Part shown: piece by piece, positions 24,598 through 33,443 of the stretch
Layout: each line of letters opens with the position of its first letter
Position numbering within the stretch: position 1 is the first letter of the stretch
Source: JADJGC01 sp964617645
Lineage (GTDB): Bacteria; Zixibacteria; MSB-5A5; CAIYYT01
DNA length: 64,000 nt
Reading direction: 5' to 3'
Assembly (NCBI GenBank): GCA_964617645.1
Contig: CAZTYE010000011.1
Span: 1 to 64,000, forward strand
Position numbers and translations under genes: made by a program
Notes under the pieces: generated by a model
What the model saw: only the letters and a program-made list of their open reading frames with translations
Told to the model about the DNA's origin: nothing
Databases searched by the model: none

Positions 24598-25573
24598 ACA
24601 GATTCAGGTTGCCCCTCCCGTCTCTTCATCCCGACTGAGTCATCCGGCGCAGAAGTGCGTCGCGCTCTACGACGATGTCGGCCACATGGCGCAGCATGTT
24701 CTCGACGTGCCCGGCTGGCAGGACACCATCATCTTCAAGTTCCAGCAGCTCAAGGATTTGTTCACCATCACGCATCGCCACCGCCTCGATGTCGTATTGA
24801 TCAGTGTCGACGGCAAACTGGCGGACGTTGTCCGGCTGGTCGATCAGATCGCCGCGCATACCACCTTTGCGGTTGCGCCGACTATCATCTATCACAAGAA
24901 TCCGACGCGCGATCAAATAAAGCTGGGACTATCGTCGGCGGCGGATGATTACATCTGGGGCGAGTGGGATGGAGAACTGTTCGCCCTCCGGGTCAAGATG
25001 ATCTCGGAACGTTCAAAACGCGATCTGGGTATGAACCCGACTTCGCAGTTGCCGGGACCGATCTTGATCGAGCAGGAGATTAATCAGCGGCTCGCCGCAA
25101 GGCAGGAGTTTGCCGTCTGCTATCTCGACATCGACAACTTCAAGGCTTATAACGACTATCGCGGTTATGTCTATGGCGACCGCACGATCAGGCTGGTCGC
25201 ACGGATCATTCGCGACATCGTCTCGGATCTCTCACCCGATAGTTTCGTCGGCCACATCGGTGGTGACGATTTTATGTTCCTCCTGCCGGTGGCGATGGTG
25301 GACCGGGTGTGCTCGAATATCGTTACGACTTTTGATCGTTTGGTGTTGTCACGCTACAACGAGGACGACCGCAATCGCGGGCAGATTGTCTCGGTCAACC
25401 GTCGTGGTGAGAAGGAAGTTTTTCCGTTGATGACGATCTCGATTGCGGTGCTGATCGCAAACCATACATTCACGCATCTGGGCGAAATGTCGCACATGCT
25501 CGCCGACTTGAAGGGCTACATCAAGTCGCTATCCGGCTCCAACTACGTTATCGAGCGCCGCAGAAAATATTGA
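24581..25573 (+). CDS. GGDEF-domain protein with receiver-like N-terminus
   Basis: A 330-residue protein. The N-terminal ~150 residues follow a receiver-like alpha/beta pattern (LDVVLISVDGKLADVVRLVDQI, SAADDYIWGEWDGELFALRVKMI), but I see no clear phospho-acceptor Asp triad. The C-terminal half is a GGDEF domain with FAVCYLDIDNFKAYND and the signature as GGDDF (Asp for Glu at the fourth position). It could be an active diguanylate cyclase or a degenerate c-di-GMP sensor. The GTG start is supported by GAGAGGAAG just upstream. The last codon abuts the stop of the convergent OPT gene. Confidence 0.78.
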   Translation: MNNVIEQIQVAPPVSSSRLSHPAQKCVALYDDVGHMAQHVLDVPGWQDTIIFKFQQLKDLFTITHRHRLDVVLISVDGKLADVVRLVDQIAAHTTFAVAPTIIYHKNPTRDQIKLGLSSAADDYIWGEWDGELFALRVKMISERSKRDLGMNPTSQLPGPILIEQEINQRLAARQEFAVCYLDIDNFKAYNDYRGYVYGDRTIRLVARIIRDIVSDLSPDSFVGHIGGDDFMFLLPVAMVDRVCSNIVTTFDRLVLSRYNEDDRNRGQIVSVNRRGEKEVFPLMTISIAVLIANHTFTHLGEMSHMLADLKGYIKSLSGSNYVIERRRKY

Positions 25574-27547
25574 TTACGTCCGCTCGCGCCGCTGAACGAA
25601 CAGCCAGAACACCACCATAATTGCCGCAAACATCGCCAGCGCCACCCAATTGCCGGCAACACCGGAGACCATGCCGTCGGCATGCGTGTTGTAATAATCG
25701 GCGTAGGAATTGGACATCCAGACGGCAAACGCCGCCATTACGCCGACAAGGGCATCCCCGGCAACCATGCCGGATGCGAATAGCACGCCCTTTTCCTCGC
25801 GATACTTGGCCTCCGCGGCCGGGGCGAATTTTCCGACCAGCCAGGTCAGCGCACCGCCGGCCATGATCGGCGTCATGAGCGAAATTGGCAGATAAAGACC
25901 AATGGCAAACGGCAACGACCCGATTCCCAGCATCTCAACAGTCAACGCGATAAATCCGCCGGACACGATCAACAACCAGGGTAACTCGCCCTTGAAGATG
26001 CCTTCGACGATTGTCGCCATGATATTGGCTTGCGGCGCCTCCAGCGGGCGCGGATGCTCGGGAGATACGACGAAGCCGAAGGTGTCGCGCAAGAGAAAGA
26101 TCACAAAGCCCATAGTGAGCGCGGCAGCGGCGAGCCCGACGAATTCGACCAACTGGACCCGGCTGGGAGTCGAGCCGAGCAACCATCCGGTCTTGAGGTC
26201 TTGCGAAATGTCCCCCGACATGCACACGGCGATGCACACGACGGCGCCGACCGACATCGCCGCCATCATGCCACCGAAGCCGCCGAATCCGAAAGCGAGC
26301 AGAATCACGCAGGTCGCCAGCAGCGTTGCAATCGTCATGCCCGAGACCGGGGACGAGGACGATCCGACAATACCGACGATTCGCGCTGCGACGACGACGA
26401 AGAAGAAGCCGAAGAGCAAAGACATCAACACAGCAATGAACGGGAGATTCAACCCGGGGAGAATCCAGATAAGGAGCGCCACGAGGAGAGTGCCGACCAG
26501 CACCACGGTCATGGGCAGGTCGCGTTCCGTGCGCTTGGTCTCCAGCGCGGCTTCACGCGGCCTGAATATCTGTTTTATCCCTTCGGCAAAGGAATGCCCA
26601 ATCACCGGCATTGCCTTGATTAACGAAACGAATCCGGCAACCGTGACCGCTCCGACACCGATGTACTTGATGAAATAATTCCGCAATTGCGATGGGCCCA
26701 TCTCGGAAATCGGCATGTCAGCCGGCAGTACGTTGATCCCGGCCGGTACGGCGCTGCCAATGTACTTGATCAGCGGCGCCAGTGCGACATAGCCGAGCAC
26801 CGAGCCGGCCAGCATCAGCGCCGCAATCCGCGGCCCGATAATCACTCCGACACCGAGAAGAGCCGGCGTCGTGTCCATACCGATGGTCGCGCCGTTGAGA
26901 AGCTTGTCACTAAAGTTGTACCCCGGTGACTCCGGCCACAGCCGCAGACCGTTGTAGAAAAACTTGTGGAGCGCGCCGATCCCCATGCCCCAGAACACCA
27001 TCTTGGCCTTGGTGCCGCCTTCATCGCCGGCGGCAATTATCTCGGCGCAGGCTGTCCCTTCCGGGAATTTCAGTTTGCCGTGCTCGCGTTCCATCAGGTA
27101 GCGTCGCAGCGGAATCATGAGCAAGATCCCGAGCGTGCCGCCAAGCAGCGCCAGCAGAATCACCACCAGCGGCGAGACCCCAAAATCGAACTGCCCGCTG
27201 TAACGCGATTCCCAAATGAAAAAGGCGGGGATGGTGAAGATCACACCCGCCGCCAAGGACTCGCCGGAAGAACCGATCGATTGCACGATGTTGTTCTCCA
27301 GCACCGTCCCGCGCCGGAGGATTGCTTTGAGGACCAACATGGATATCACGGCTGCCGGCAGAGAGGCCGAGACGGTCATCCCGAAGCGCAAGCCCAGATA
27401 GGCGTTGGCGGCGCCAAAAACGATGGCGATCAACGTGCCCAAGATCAGGGCGCGCAGCGTCGTTTCGGCGACGTTTTCTGAGGCCGTTACAATCGGGACA
27501 TATTCTGAACCGGGGACATTTTGCTCGCCGCGCCGAGGTTCTGACAC
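25574..27547 (-). CDS. OPT-family oligopeptide transporter
   Basis: A 657-residue polytopic inner-membrane protein with about 14-16 hydrophobic spans, the size and pattern of bacterial OPT-superfamily transporters, which import peptides or metal-chelate compounds. Characteristic are ALILGTLIAIVFGAANAYLG near the N-terminus and GSSGESLAAGVIFTIPAFFI. The start is GTG at 27547, with AGGAGGAA four to six bases upstream. Substrate is not predictable. The 3' end meets the GGDEF gene with zero intergenic bases and no terminator. Confidence 0.9.
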   Translation of the reverse strand: MSEPRRGEQNVPGSEYVPIVTASENVAETTLRALILGTLIAIVFGAANAYLGLRFGMTVSASLPAAVISMLVLKAILRRGTVLENNIVQSIGSSGESLAAGVIFTIPAFFIWESRYSGQFDFGVSPLVVILLALLGGTLGILLMIPLRRYLMEREHGKLKFPEGTACAEIIAAGDEGGTKAKMVFWGMGIGALHKFFYNGLRLWPESPGYNFSDKLLNGATIGMDTTPALLGVGVIIGPRIAALMLAGSVLGYVALAPLIKYIGSAVPAGINVLPADMPISEMGPSQLRNYFIKYIGVGAVTVAGFVSLIKAMPVIGHSFAEGIKQIFRPREAALETKRTERDLPMTVVLVGTLLVALLIWILPGLNLPFIAVLMSLLFGFFFVVVAARIVGIVGSSSSPVSGMTIATLLATCVILLAFGFGGFGGMMAAMSVGAVVCIAVCMSGDISQDLKTGWLLGSTPSRVQLVEFVGLAAAALTMGFVIFLLRDTFGFVVSPEHPRPLEAPQANIMATIVEGIFKGELPWLLIVSGGFIALTVEMLGIGSLPFAIGLYLPISLMTPIMAGGALTWLVGKFAPAAEAKYREEKGVLFASGMVAGDALVGVMAAFAVWMSNSYADYYNTHADGMVSGVAGNWVALAMFAAIMVVFWLFVQRRERT

Positions 27548-27665
27548 GTTGTTCCTCCTGTAGAGTCCGGTTGAATTTTGTCGAAGCTACCGCCCGTCGT
27601 TGCTCAAGTCAAGTCAATTTGCCGGGCGGCCGACACTGCGACGAGGTACTGGGCGTGAGTTTTTA

Positions 27666-27694
27666 TTGCTGCGCCGCCGTTTCCGCCCTATTCT
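27666..27694 (+). promoter_or_regulatory. Promoter of the polysaccharide deacetylase gene, predicted leaderless
   Basis: TTGCTG at 27666-27671, a 17-base spacer and TATTCT at 27689-27694. The ATG at 27702 begins seven bases past the -10 box. Confidence 0.45.
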
Positions 27695-27701
27695 TGACCT
27701 G

Positions 27702-28811
27702 ATGAGCCGAGACACTGAAAACACCACCGATGCCGGAGAACCGAGGCCGGCGCCTGAATTTGAACGTCAGTCACGGCCGAGAAAACTCGCCGCCGATGTG
27801 ATCTTTGGCGCCGCCAGTTCCTTCCGCCTTTGGAGTTTGGTCGGTCACTGCAGGCGTAAACCCATTCTCGCCGTGTTTACCTATCACCGCGTAACCGAGG
27901 ACGATCCGGCCGTCGTGCATTTGGTGCGCTACGATCGCGGCGTAACCCGCAGGGCCTTTGCGACGCAGGTCGAGTTGATCAAGAGGTATTTTGAGGTTCT
28001 CTCAATCGGTGAATTTCTCGAAGTGCTGGACGGCCGGCGCGCCATCAAGCGACATTCGGCGCTGATTACTTTTGACGACGCCGATTCGGCGTTTCCCGAA
28101 TACGCCGCGCCGGTGCTAAAGTCGTTCGATTGTCCGGCTGTCGTTTTCGCACCGACCGATTACATAGATTCGCACCGTCGTTTCTGGCATCTCCGCGTTT
28201 CAAACGCCTTCCACAACATGACCGCAAGTCAGTGGCCACAGGCACAAAAGCTCGCCGAGTATTTCAACCCGGCCTACCGTCAGTGGCTTGACGGCCTCGA
28301 TCTGACTGACCATGATCGCCGGGCGCTTGCTTGTTGGAGGTTCAATATCGCGCTGCACCATCTCCCAGAATCGGAGGCTGAAATCGTCGCCGATCGATTG
28401 GAAGCGATCACCGGCCCGGAATACACACTTGGCATCGGTTCCATGAGCTGGACGCAGCTTGAATCTATGGAAAAGCAGGGATTTGCGATCGAATCGCACA
28501 CTGCCTCACATCGTAAACTGGGTAACCTACCGCCTGAAGAGGTAAAGATCGAATTGACGATCAGCAGGGAAGTGCTCGAGCGCAGACTCAACAAGACCGT
28601 CGTGGCGGTCTGTTACCCAGCAGGCTCGTTCTCCGACGGTGTTTGCCAACAAGCGTCCGATAGCGGCTATCGTGCCGGATTTATTACCAGAAGGGGATTA
28701 ACTCGGTATCCAATACCACCGGAGCTGCGATTTCGGATACAGCGCTTTGACGTCTTCGGCAATACGCGTCGCGCGGCTGACCATTTCTTTGGCAGAGTGC
28801 TGCTGTCCTGA
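27702..28811 (+). CDS. Polysaccharide deacetylase (NodB-like)
   Basis: A 369-residue CE4-type protein. The NodB motifs are visible: LITFDDADSAFPEY for the metal-binding Asp pair, a preceding FTYHRV, and the His pair in SHTASHRKLGNL. No signal peptide is evident, so a cytosolic or peripheral location is likely, as for several LPS or exopolysaccharide pathway deacetylases. The start at 27702 is preferred over an in-frame ATG at 27600 because a -10 box ends seven bases before it. Substrate (N-acetylated sugar or peptidoglycan precursor) is unknown. Confidence 0.8.
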   Translation: MSRDTENTTDAGEPRPAPEFERQSRPRKLAADVIFGAASSFRLWSLVGHCRRKPILAVFTYHRVTEDDPAVVHLVRYDRGVTRRAFATQVELIKRYFEVLSIGEFLEVLDGRRAIKRHSALITFDDADSAFPEYAAPVLKSFDCPAVVFAPTDYIDSHRRFWHLRVSNAFHNMTASQWPQAQKLAEYFNPAYRQWLDGLDLTDHDRRALACWRFNIALHHLPESEAEIVADRLEAITGPEYTLGIGSMSWTQLESMEKQGFAIESHTASHRKLGNLPPEEVKIELTISREVLERRLNKTVVAVCYPAGSFSDGVCQQASDSGYRAGFITRRGLTRYPIPPELRFRIQRFDVFGNTRRAADHFFGRVLLS

Positions 28812-29004
28812 CGCTTGACGCCGGCCGACTGTCGCTGTGAGACTTAGCCCCCACAACGGTTTTTTTCTGCGACCCGGGAACCTTGCCCCGAATCGATTGT
28901 ATTTAGTGTGCAGAAAGCAAACTCTGATAGGAATGAACTCGCTCGCCGGAGTAACAATCTTTACAGATTTCGTTTCGGAGAGCGTACTGTGTACGACGGT
29001 GTAA

Positions 29005-29376
29005 ATGTCCGGCTCTGTAGTACAAGTCACCCTTGGGCGTCCGTCAGCGACAGCCGAAAACGAAGGACAAGCTGTGGTCACACAGGAAACAATAGTCGAA
29101 GCGCTGCGGGAGTGTTACGATCCCGAGATACCCGTGAATATCGTCGATCTCGGATTGGTGTATGCCGTGCGCGTCGTCGACGGCGACAAGGTTGAGGTTG
29201 ATTTCACTTTAACCGCACCCGGTTGTGGCATGGCGGGGATGATCAAAGACGATATCCATCGTCGAGTTCTGCAGGTTGAAGGCGTGACCGACGCCGTTGT
29301 CAATATAGTTTGGGAACCGCTTTGGACTCCGGACAAGATGTCCGAGGATGCCCGCAAAGCTCTGGGTTTCGGATAA
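29005..29376 (+). CDS. MIP18/DUF59-family Fe-S assembly factor (SufT-like)
   Basis: A 123-residue protein made almost entirely of the DUF59 domain. ALRECYDPEIPVNIVDLGLVY (first 20 residues shown in part) is the classic signature, followed by LTAPGCGMAGMI with the conserved Cys. Such proteins help insert or mature iron-sulfur clusters. The ATG at 29005 follows a possible promoter (TTACAG 28961-28966, TACTGT 28985-28990) by only 14 bases. A GTG in the frame nearer the domain (29074) is an alternative start. Confidence 0.82.
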   Translation: MSGSVVQVTLGRPSATAENEGQAVVTQETIVEALRECYDPEIPVNIVDLGLVYAVRVVDGDKVEVDFTLTAPGCGMAGMIKDDIHRRVLQVEGVTDAVVNIVWEPLWTPDKMSEDARKALGFG

Positions 29377-29382
29377 AAACTA

Positions 29383-29411
29383 TTGACAAGAATCGGGCTC
29401 AGCCGTACCTT
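29383..29411 (+). promoter_or_regulatory. Promoter of the small T9SS protein gene
   Basis: TTGACA at 29383-29388, a 17-base spacer, TACCTT at 29406-29411. It lies seven bases after the SufT-like stop and gives a leader of about 190 bases before the ATG at 29611. Confidence 0.6.
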
Positions 29412-29610
29412 TTGAGTAGTTCGGGCCGACCTCTCCCGCCCGGCGCCTCACATCCGATACTGACTTCGCACATTTCCGAAGACGCTTTCTTATTGAAAGT
29501 CAATTGTTGTCATAGGATGTCTGTCTGTGCGTAGGAAAAACCAAACTTGTTTCTTAGAGAGTAGCAACCTGTCAACCCAAAACCCTATCCCTGTGAGGGG
29601 GTGATTCTGA

Positions 29611-30465
29611 ATGAAGCGTTCAATCGCTTTCGTACTCGCTCTTTTGCTGCTCGTAGTACCGGCCCTGTTGGCTAAGGACGCTGGCAATCGCGACGTGTTT
29701 AAGGTCGGAGCGGCCACATTCATTACAGAATCGGAATTTACGGTTCCGATTACTGCGGTGCATGATGAAGCTCTGGCGGCGCTGGACGTGCCGCTGACCT
29801 GGTCGAATGGCGCCACTTTGACAAAGGTGTCGTTCGGCAATACCGCCGTGGCCGATTTTGATGTCAAAATCGCGAACATTGACAGCGACAAGAATCAGGT
29901 CACGATTGGCTTGATCAACATGGTCAACGCGCCGAAGGCGCAGCCGTATCTGAAACCGGCCGCCGGCGGCGAAAACATTCTGGCCACGCTTCACTTCCGT
30001 CTTGACGATCCCAGCCTGCAGTCACTGGAGATCGGCACCTACACGACGGATGAACCGGCGCATGCCTTGATGTTCGTGTACAACGAGTATATCGACGGCG
30101 TTCCGCATGTCCGCGACCTTTCGCCGGAGTTTACCGGTGGAACGGTTGACTTGGTCGCGCGTTCCGGTAACGGCAGTGTTCTGCCGACCGCGTTCGGGCT
30201 CGATCAAAACATGCCGAATCCGTTTAATCCCACCACCCAGATCGCCTTCGCGCTGCCGGCCGCGGCCAAAGTAAATCTTTCGATTTACAATGTTCTCGGA
30301 CAGCATGTGAAGACTCTGGTGGACAGCGACATGCCGGCCGGCTACCAAACCGTCACCTGGGACGGGACCAACGAAGCCGGACGGACGACAGCCTCGGGCG
30401 TCTACTTCTACAAACTGACCGCGGGTGACTTCTCCGCGACGAAGAAGATGCTGATGCTGAAGTAA
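29611..30465 (+). CDS. Small exported T9SS-sorted protein with cohesin-like domain
   Basis: A 284-residue secreted protein with a signal peptide (1-21, ending PALLA). A single beta-rich module resembling a cohesin fold follows (about 25-185, with ALDVPLTWSNGATLTKVSF). The C-terminus is a T9SS type A sorting/FlgD-like domain (190-284) with PNPFNPTT and ending KKMLMLK. GAGGGGGTGA at 29595-29604 supports the start. The transcript has its own promoter, a long leader and a good terminator. Without a dockerin-like segment it may be a surface protein in its own right. Ligand is unknown. Confidence 0.85.
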   Translation: MKRSIAFVLALLLLVVPALLAKDAGNRDVFKVGAATFITESEFTVPITAVHDEALAALDVPLTWSNGATLTKVSFGNTAVADFDVKIANIDSDKNQVTIGLINMVNAPKAQPYLKPAAGGENILATLHFRLDDPSLQSLEIGTYTTDEPAHALMFVYNEYIDGVPHVRDLSPEFTGGTVDLVARSGNGSVLPTAFGLDQNMPNPFNPTTQIAFALPAAAKVNLSIYNVLGQHVKTLVDSDMPAGYQTVTWDGTNEAGRTTASGVYFYKLTAGDFSATKKMLMLK

Positions 30466-30529
30466 TTCGCGACTGTTTCGAAAGAAGCAAGCGGCGAAAG
30501 ACTAATCGCTGACTTAGTAGTGAATACCG

Positions 30530-30565
30530 AAGCGTCCCGTGTATACCACGGGACGCTTTGATTTT
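30530..30565 (+). terminator. Intrinsic terminator after the small T9SS gene
   Basis: AAGCGTCCCGTG at 30530-30541 and CACGGGACGCTT at 30547-30558 form a perfect 12-bp stem with the loop TATAC. TGATTTT follows. Confidence 0.85.
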
Positions 30566-30637
30566 GGTGCGTTCAACCAGCCTTTAACGCTACACGCGTG
30601 GACTCTTCGAGGGCAGTAGCAGAGAATGGCAACCCGC

Positions 30638-32899
30638 TCAAGCCACGGCCGTGGCCATTGCCCGCAGTGCAGTTTCGATGAGCAGCAGCGCGTTGACGCG
30701 GCCGTCGCGGCCGACCTCGATTTCGGGCCCGACGCACGATGGGCAGCCGGTCTTGCAGGCACACTTGCGGATCAACTCCGCCGCCGCGGCGAAAATCTCC
30801 GGCGCCACGCGGTACAATTTCTGCGCGTAGCCGACGCCGCCGGGCACCGACTCATAGACATAGATTGTCGGTTTCTCGGTGAAGGACGACTTCACCTGCG
30901 AAATCGAGCGCAAGTCGCGCGGGTCGCACATCAGATAGAGCGGCGCCACAATCCCTAGCACATTCGCCACGGCGCGCAACGTTGCGCCCAATTGCGCGCG
31001 ACCGAACCCCAACTGCTCGCCGATATCGTCATCGAACTCGTGCCAGAACGATGTTGTGTGCATTTCGATCTCGGGCAGCGATAGTTTTCCCGATCCGACG
31101 TTTTCATGCGTCTCGAATTTGATCTTCTTGAAGAGCACCGTCACGTTCGTGATCGAAACTTCGCCCCAGCAGACACCGCCGCGCGAATCGTTGACTTCGA
31201 TGACTTTTAAGTCGGCTTTGGTTTCGGCGTCGGTGTAATAATCGACCTTGTCTTCCTTGACGTACGCCTTCTTGCCGTCCCAGTCGAGTTCCATGACCTG
31301 ATATTGATTCGCCAGGTGGATGTAGATCGCTTCGGGATGGAGCAACATCGGAGCGGCGAAATAGTCAACCTCGCCGATTACCCGATTGTTATCGCTGGTG
31401 TTCAGGATGACGAAATTCTCCGGTGAAGCCGAGCGCAGCGACACCTCCGTCGCCGGATAAATTTCGCTCGACCAGTGCCAGCGATTTGCGGAAAAACGCA
31501 GGATGCCGCGACTCTGCAGATAATCTAATATTTCCGTCGTCGTCGGCACGCCGAGGACTTCGTCTTTGTGGAAGGGAAGCTCGAAGGCCGCGCACTTGAG
31601 GTGCGAGGTGAGGATCACGAAGTTGTTCGGATCCACGACGCCCATCTCGGCGGGGGCTTCAAAGAAGTACTCCGGGTTGTTCACTACATACTGATTCAGC
31701 GCCGAACTCGACGCGACCATGATCGAAACGCTCACGCCCGCTTTGCGGCCGGCGCGTCCGGCCTGCTGGCGTGTCGAGGCGACCGTGCCGGGGTAACCGC
31801 AGATGATAGATACGTCCAGCGAGCCGATGTCGATCCCCAGTTCCAGCGCGTTTGTTGAAACCACACCGGTAATCGCGCCCGAACGCAGACCGGATTCGAT
31901 TTCGCGTCGTTCATTTGGGAGATAGCCGCCGCGATAGCCCTCGATCCGCACGCCGCTGGTGTCGCGGCGCAGATAGGTGAGCAATAACTCTACGTTCAAT
32001 CGGTATGGTACGAACACGATCGTCTGCACGCGGTTGGCGACAAAGCGCTGCGCGATGCGGCCCGCCTCCCTCAACGACGATTTCCGGATGCCGAGTTGGG
32101 CGTTGATGACCGGCGGGTTGTAGAAGACGAAATGTTTTTCGCCGCTGGGGGCGCCGTTGTTGTCGACCAGTTCCATCGGCTGGTCGGTCAATTGCTCGGC
32201 CAGCTCTTTCGGATTGCGGATCGTCGCCGAGCAGCAAATGATCTGCGGCTTCGATCCATAAAACGCGCAGATCCGCTGGAGCCGCCGCAGCACGTTGGCC
32301 AGATGCGAGCCAAAAACACCCCGGTAGGTGTGCACTTCGTCGATCACGATGAAACGCAGATTCTCGAAGAGCTTGATCCACTTGGTATGATGCGGCAAAA
32401 TCCCGGCGTGGAGCATATCCGGATTGGTGACAACGATGTGTCCCGCCTTGCGTATCTTCCGCCGAATCTCGGCCGGAGTGTCGCCGTCAAAAGTGTATGT
32501 ATTGATTTCGAAACCTAATGCGTCGATGATCTCCTGCAACTCGACCATCTGGTCTTGCGACAGCGCCTTGGTGGGGAAGAGATACAGCGCCCGGGCTTCC
32601 GGCTCGCGAATCATCCGGTTCAATACCGGCAAGTTGTAGCAGAGCGTTTTTCCCGACGCCGTCGGCGTGACAATCGTCACGTTTCTGCCCGCTTGAACGT
32701 GCGCATAACACTCTGCTTGATGCGTGTAGAGCCGGTGAATGCCGCGCCGCTTCAGGATTTCGACCAGTCGCGGTTCCGCCGAATCGGGGAAATCGACATA
32801 GGCGCCGTCCTTGGCGGGCTGCACATGCCAGCGCGTAACATTGTCCATGAAGGCGCGATCGGCGCGCAACTGGTCGAGTACTTGCGCCGCAGTCAGCAT
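30638..32899 (-). CDS. MrfA-like DEAH-family helicase with DUF1998 zinc-binding C-terminus
   Basis: A 753-residue superfamily 2 helicase with Walker A TPTASGKT (about residues 78-85), DEVH Walker B and motif III CCSATIRNP. The RecA2 half has STNALELGIDIGSLD and QQAGRAGR. A C-terminal four-Cys cluster (CACKTGCPSC, about residues 715-725) is typical of DUF1998 helicases such as Bacillus MrfA and yeast Hrq1, which act in excision of crosslink or mitomycin-type DNA damage. No MrfB-like exonuclease is nearby. It is last in a minus-strand run, one base after the pseudo-archaemetzincin gene. Confidence 0.88.
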   Translation of the reverse strand: MLTAAQVLDQLRADRAFMDNVTRWHVQPAKDGAYVDFPDSAEPRLVEILKRRGIHRLYTHQAECYAHVQAGRNVTIVTPTASGKTLCYNLPVLNRMIREPEARALYLFPTKALSQDQMVELQEIIDALGFEINTYTFDGDTPAEIRRKIRKAGHIVVTNPDMLHAGILPHHTKWIKLFENLRFIVIDEVHTYRGVFGSHLANVLRRLQRICAFYGSKPQIICCSATIRNPKELAEQLTDQPMELVDNNGAPSGEKHFVFYNPPVINAQLGIRKSSLREAGRIAQRFVANRVQTIVFVPYRLNVELLLTYLRRDTSGVRIEGYRGGYLPNERREIESGLRSGAITGVVSTNALELGIDIGSLDVSIICGYPGTVASTRQQAGRAGRKAGVSVSIMVASSSALNQYVVNNPEYFFEAPAEMGVVDPNNFVILTSHLKCAAFELPFHKDEVLGVPTTTEILDYLQSRGILRFSANRWHWSSEIYPATEVSLRSASPENFVILNTSDNNRVIGEVDYFAAPMLLHPEAIYIHLANQYQVMELDWDGKKAYVKEDKVDYYTDAETKADLKVIEVNDSRGGVCWGEVSITNVTVLFKKIKFETHENVGSGKLSLPEIEMHTTSFWHEFDDDIGEQLGFGRAQLGATLRAVANVLGIVAPLYLMCDPRDLRSISQVKSSFTEKPTIYVYESVPGGVGYAQKLYRVAPEIFAAAAELIRKCACKTGCPSCVGPEIEVGRDGRVNALLLIETALRAMATAVA

Positions 32900-32900
32900 G

Positions 32901-33443
32901 CTACATGACCTTCATATAAGAGCGCTTGCAGATGTCGCAGAATTTTTCCGTCTTCTGATCGATATCAAACATGTCGCTGGAATTGTACATGACGCATTTG
33001 GGATTGCGACAGAAGGGGATCGAAAACAGCGCCCCGACAACGCGCGTCGCCTCCTTCACCAGTCGATGGTAGATTAGCTTCTCGTCGTCGGGCAAGCCGT
33101 AGAATTGTTGCTTGAGCTGATAAACGGACACCAATCCGACGCCGCCGAGCGGGTCGGCATCGCTGACTAAAACATGATGTCGGGTGTTGTAAATGTCGTC
33201 CTCGATGATGCCGATGATTTTCTCCTTTTCGGACGCCTTCAGCAGCTCCAGCTTCTGCATGATCATCGTCGAGAAATACTGGCCCTTGATGACGTCGTAC
33301 GCCTCGTTTGGGACTTTGATGCCCTGCAATATATCGACACTGTGTCCGAAGCGGCTCGACAACGCCGTCGAAAGTTTGTTGATCTGGAAATAGTCGACGT
33401 CCCCGAGCGGGACGATCACAATCTTGGCGCGATACCGTTTCAT
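32901..33443 (-). CDS. Archaemetzincin-family protein lacking its catalytic residues
   Basis: A 180-residue protein matching the archaemetzincin (M54) fold along its length: IVIVPLGDVDYFQINKL (8-24), VPNEAYDVIKGQYFSTMIM (44-62), GVGLVSVYQLKQQFYG (101-116) and the Cys cluster C145, C150, C169, C172. In the family the catalytic stretch reads HEXXHXXGXXHC; here residues 134-145 read RVVGALFSIPFC. All three zinc-binding His (now R134, A138, F144) and the catalytic Glu (V135) are gone. The structural zinc site is intact, so the reading frame is maintained and this is a pseudoenzyme, not a decayed gene. It overlaps the upstream gene by four bases. Confidence 0.85.
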   Translation of the reverse strand: MKRYRAKIVIVPLGDVDYFQINKLSTALSSRFGHSVDILQGIKVPNEAYDVIKGQYFSTMIMQKLELLKASEKEKIIGIIEDDIYNTRHHVLVSDADPLGGVGLVSVYQLKQQFYGLPDDEKLIYHRLVKEATRVVGALFSIPFCRNPKCVMYNSSDMFDIDQKTEKFCDICKRSYMKVM

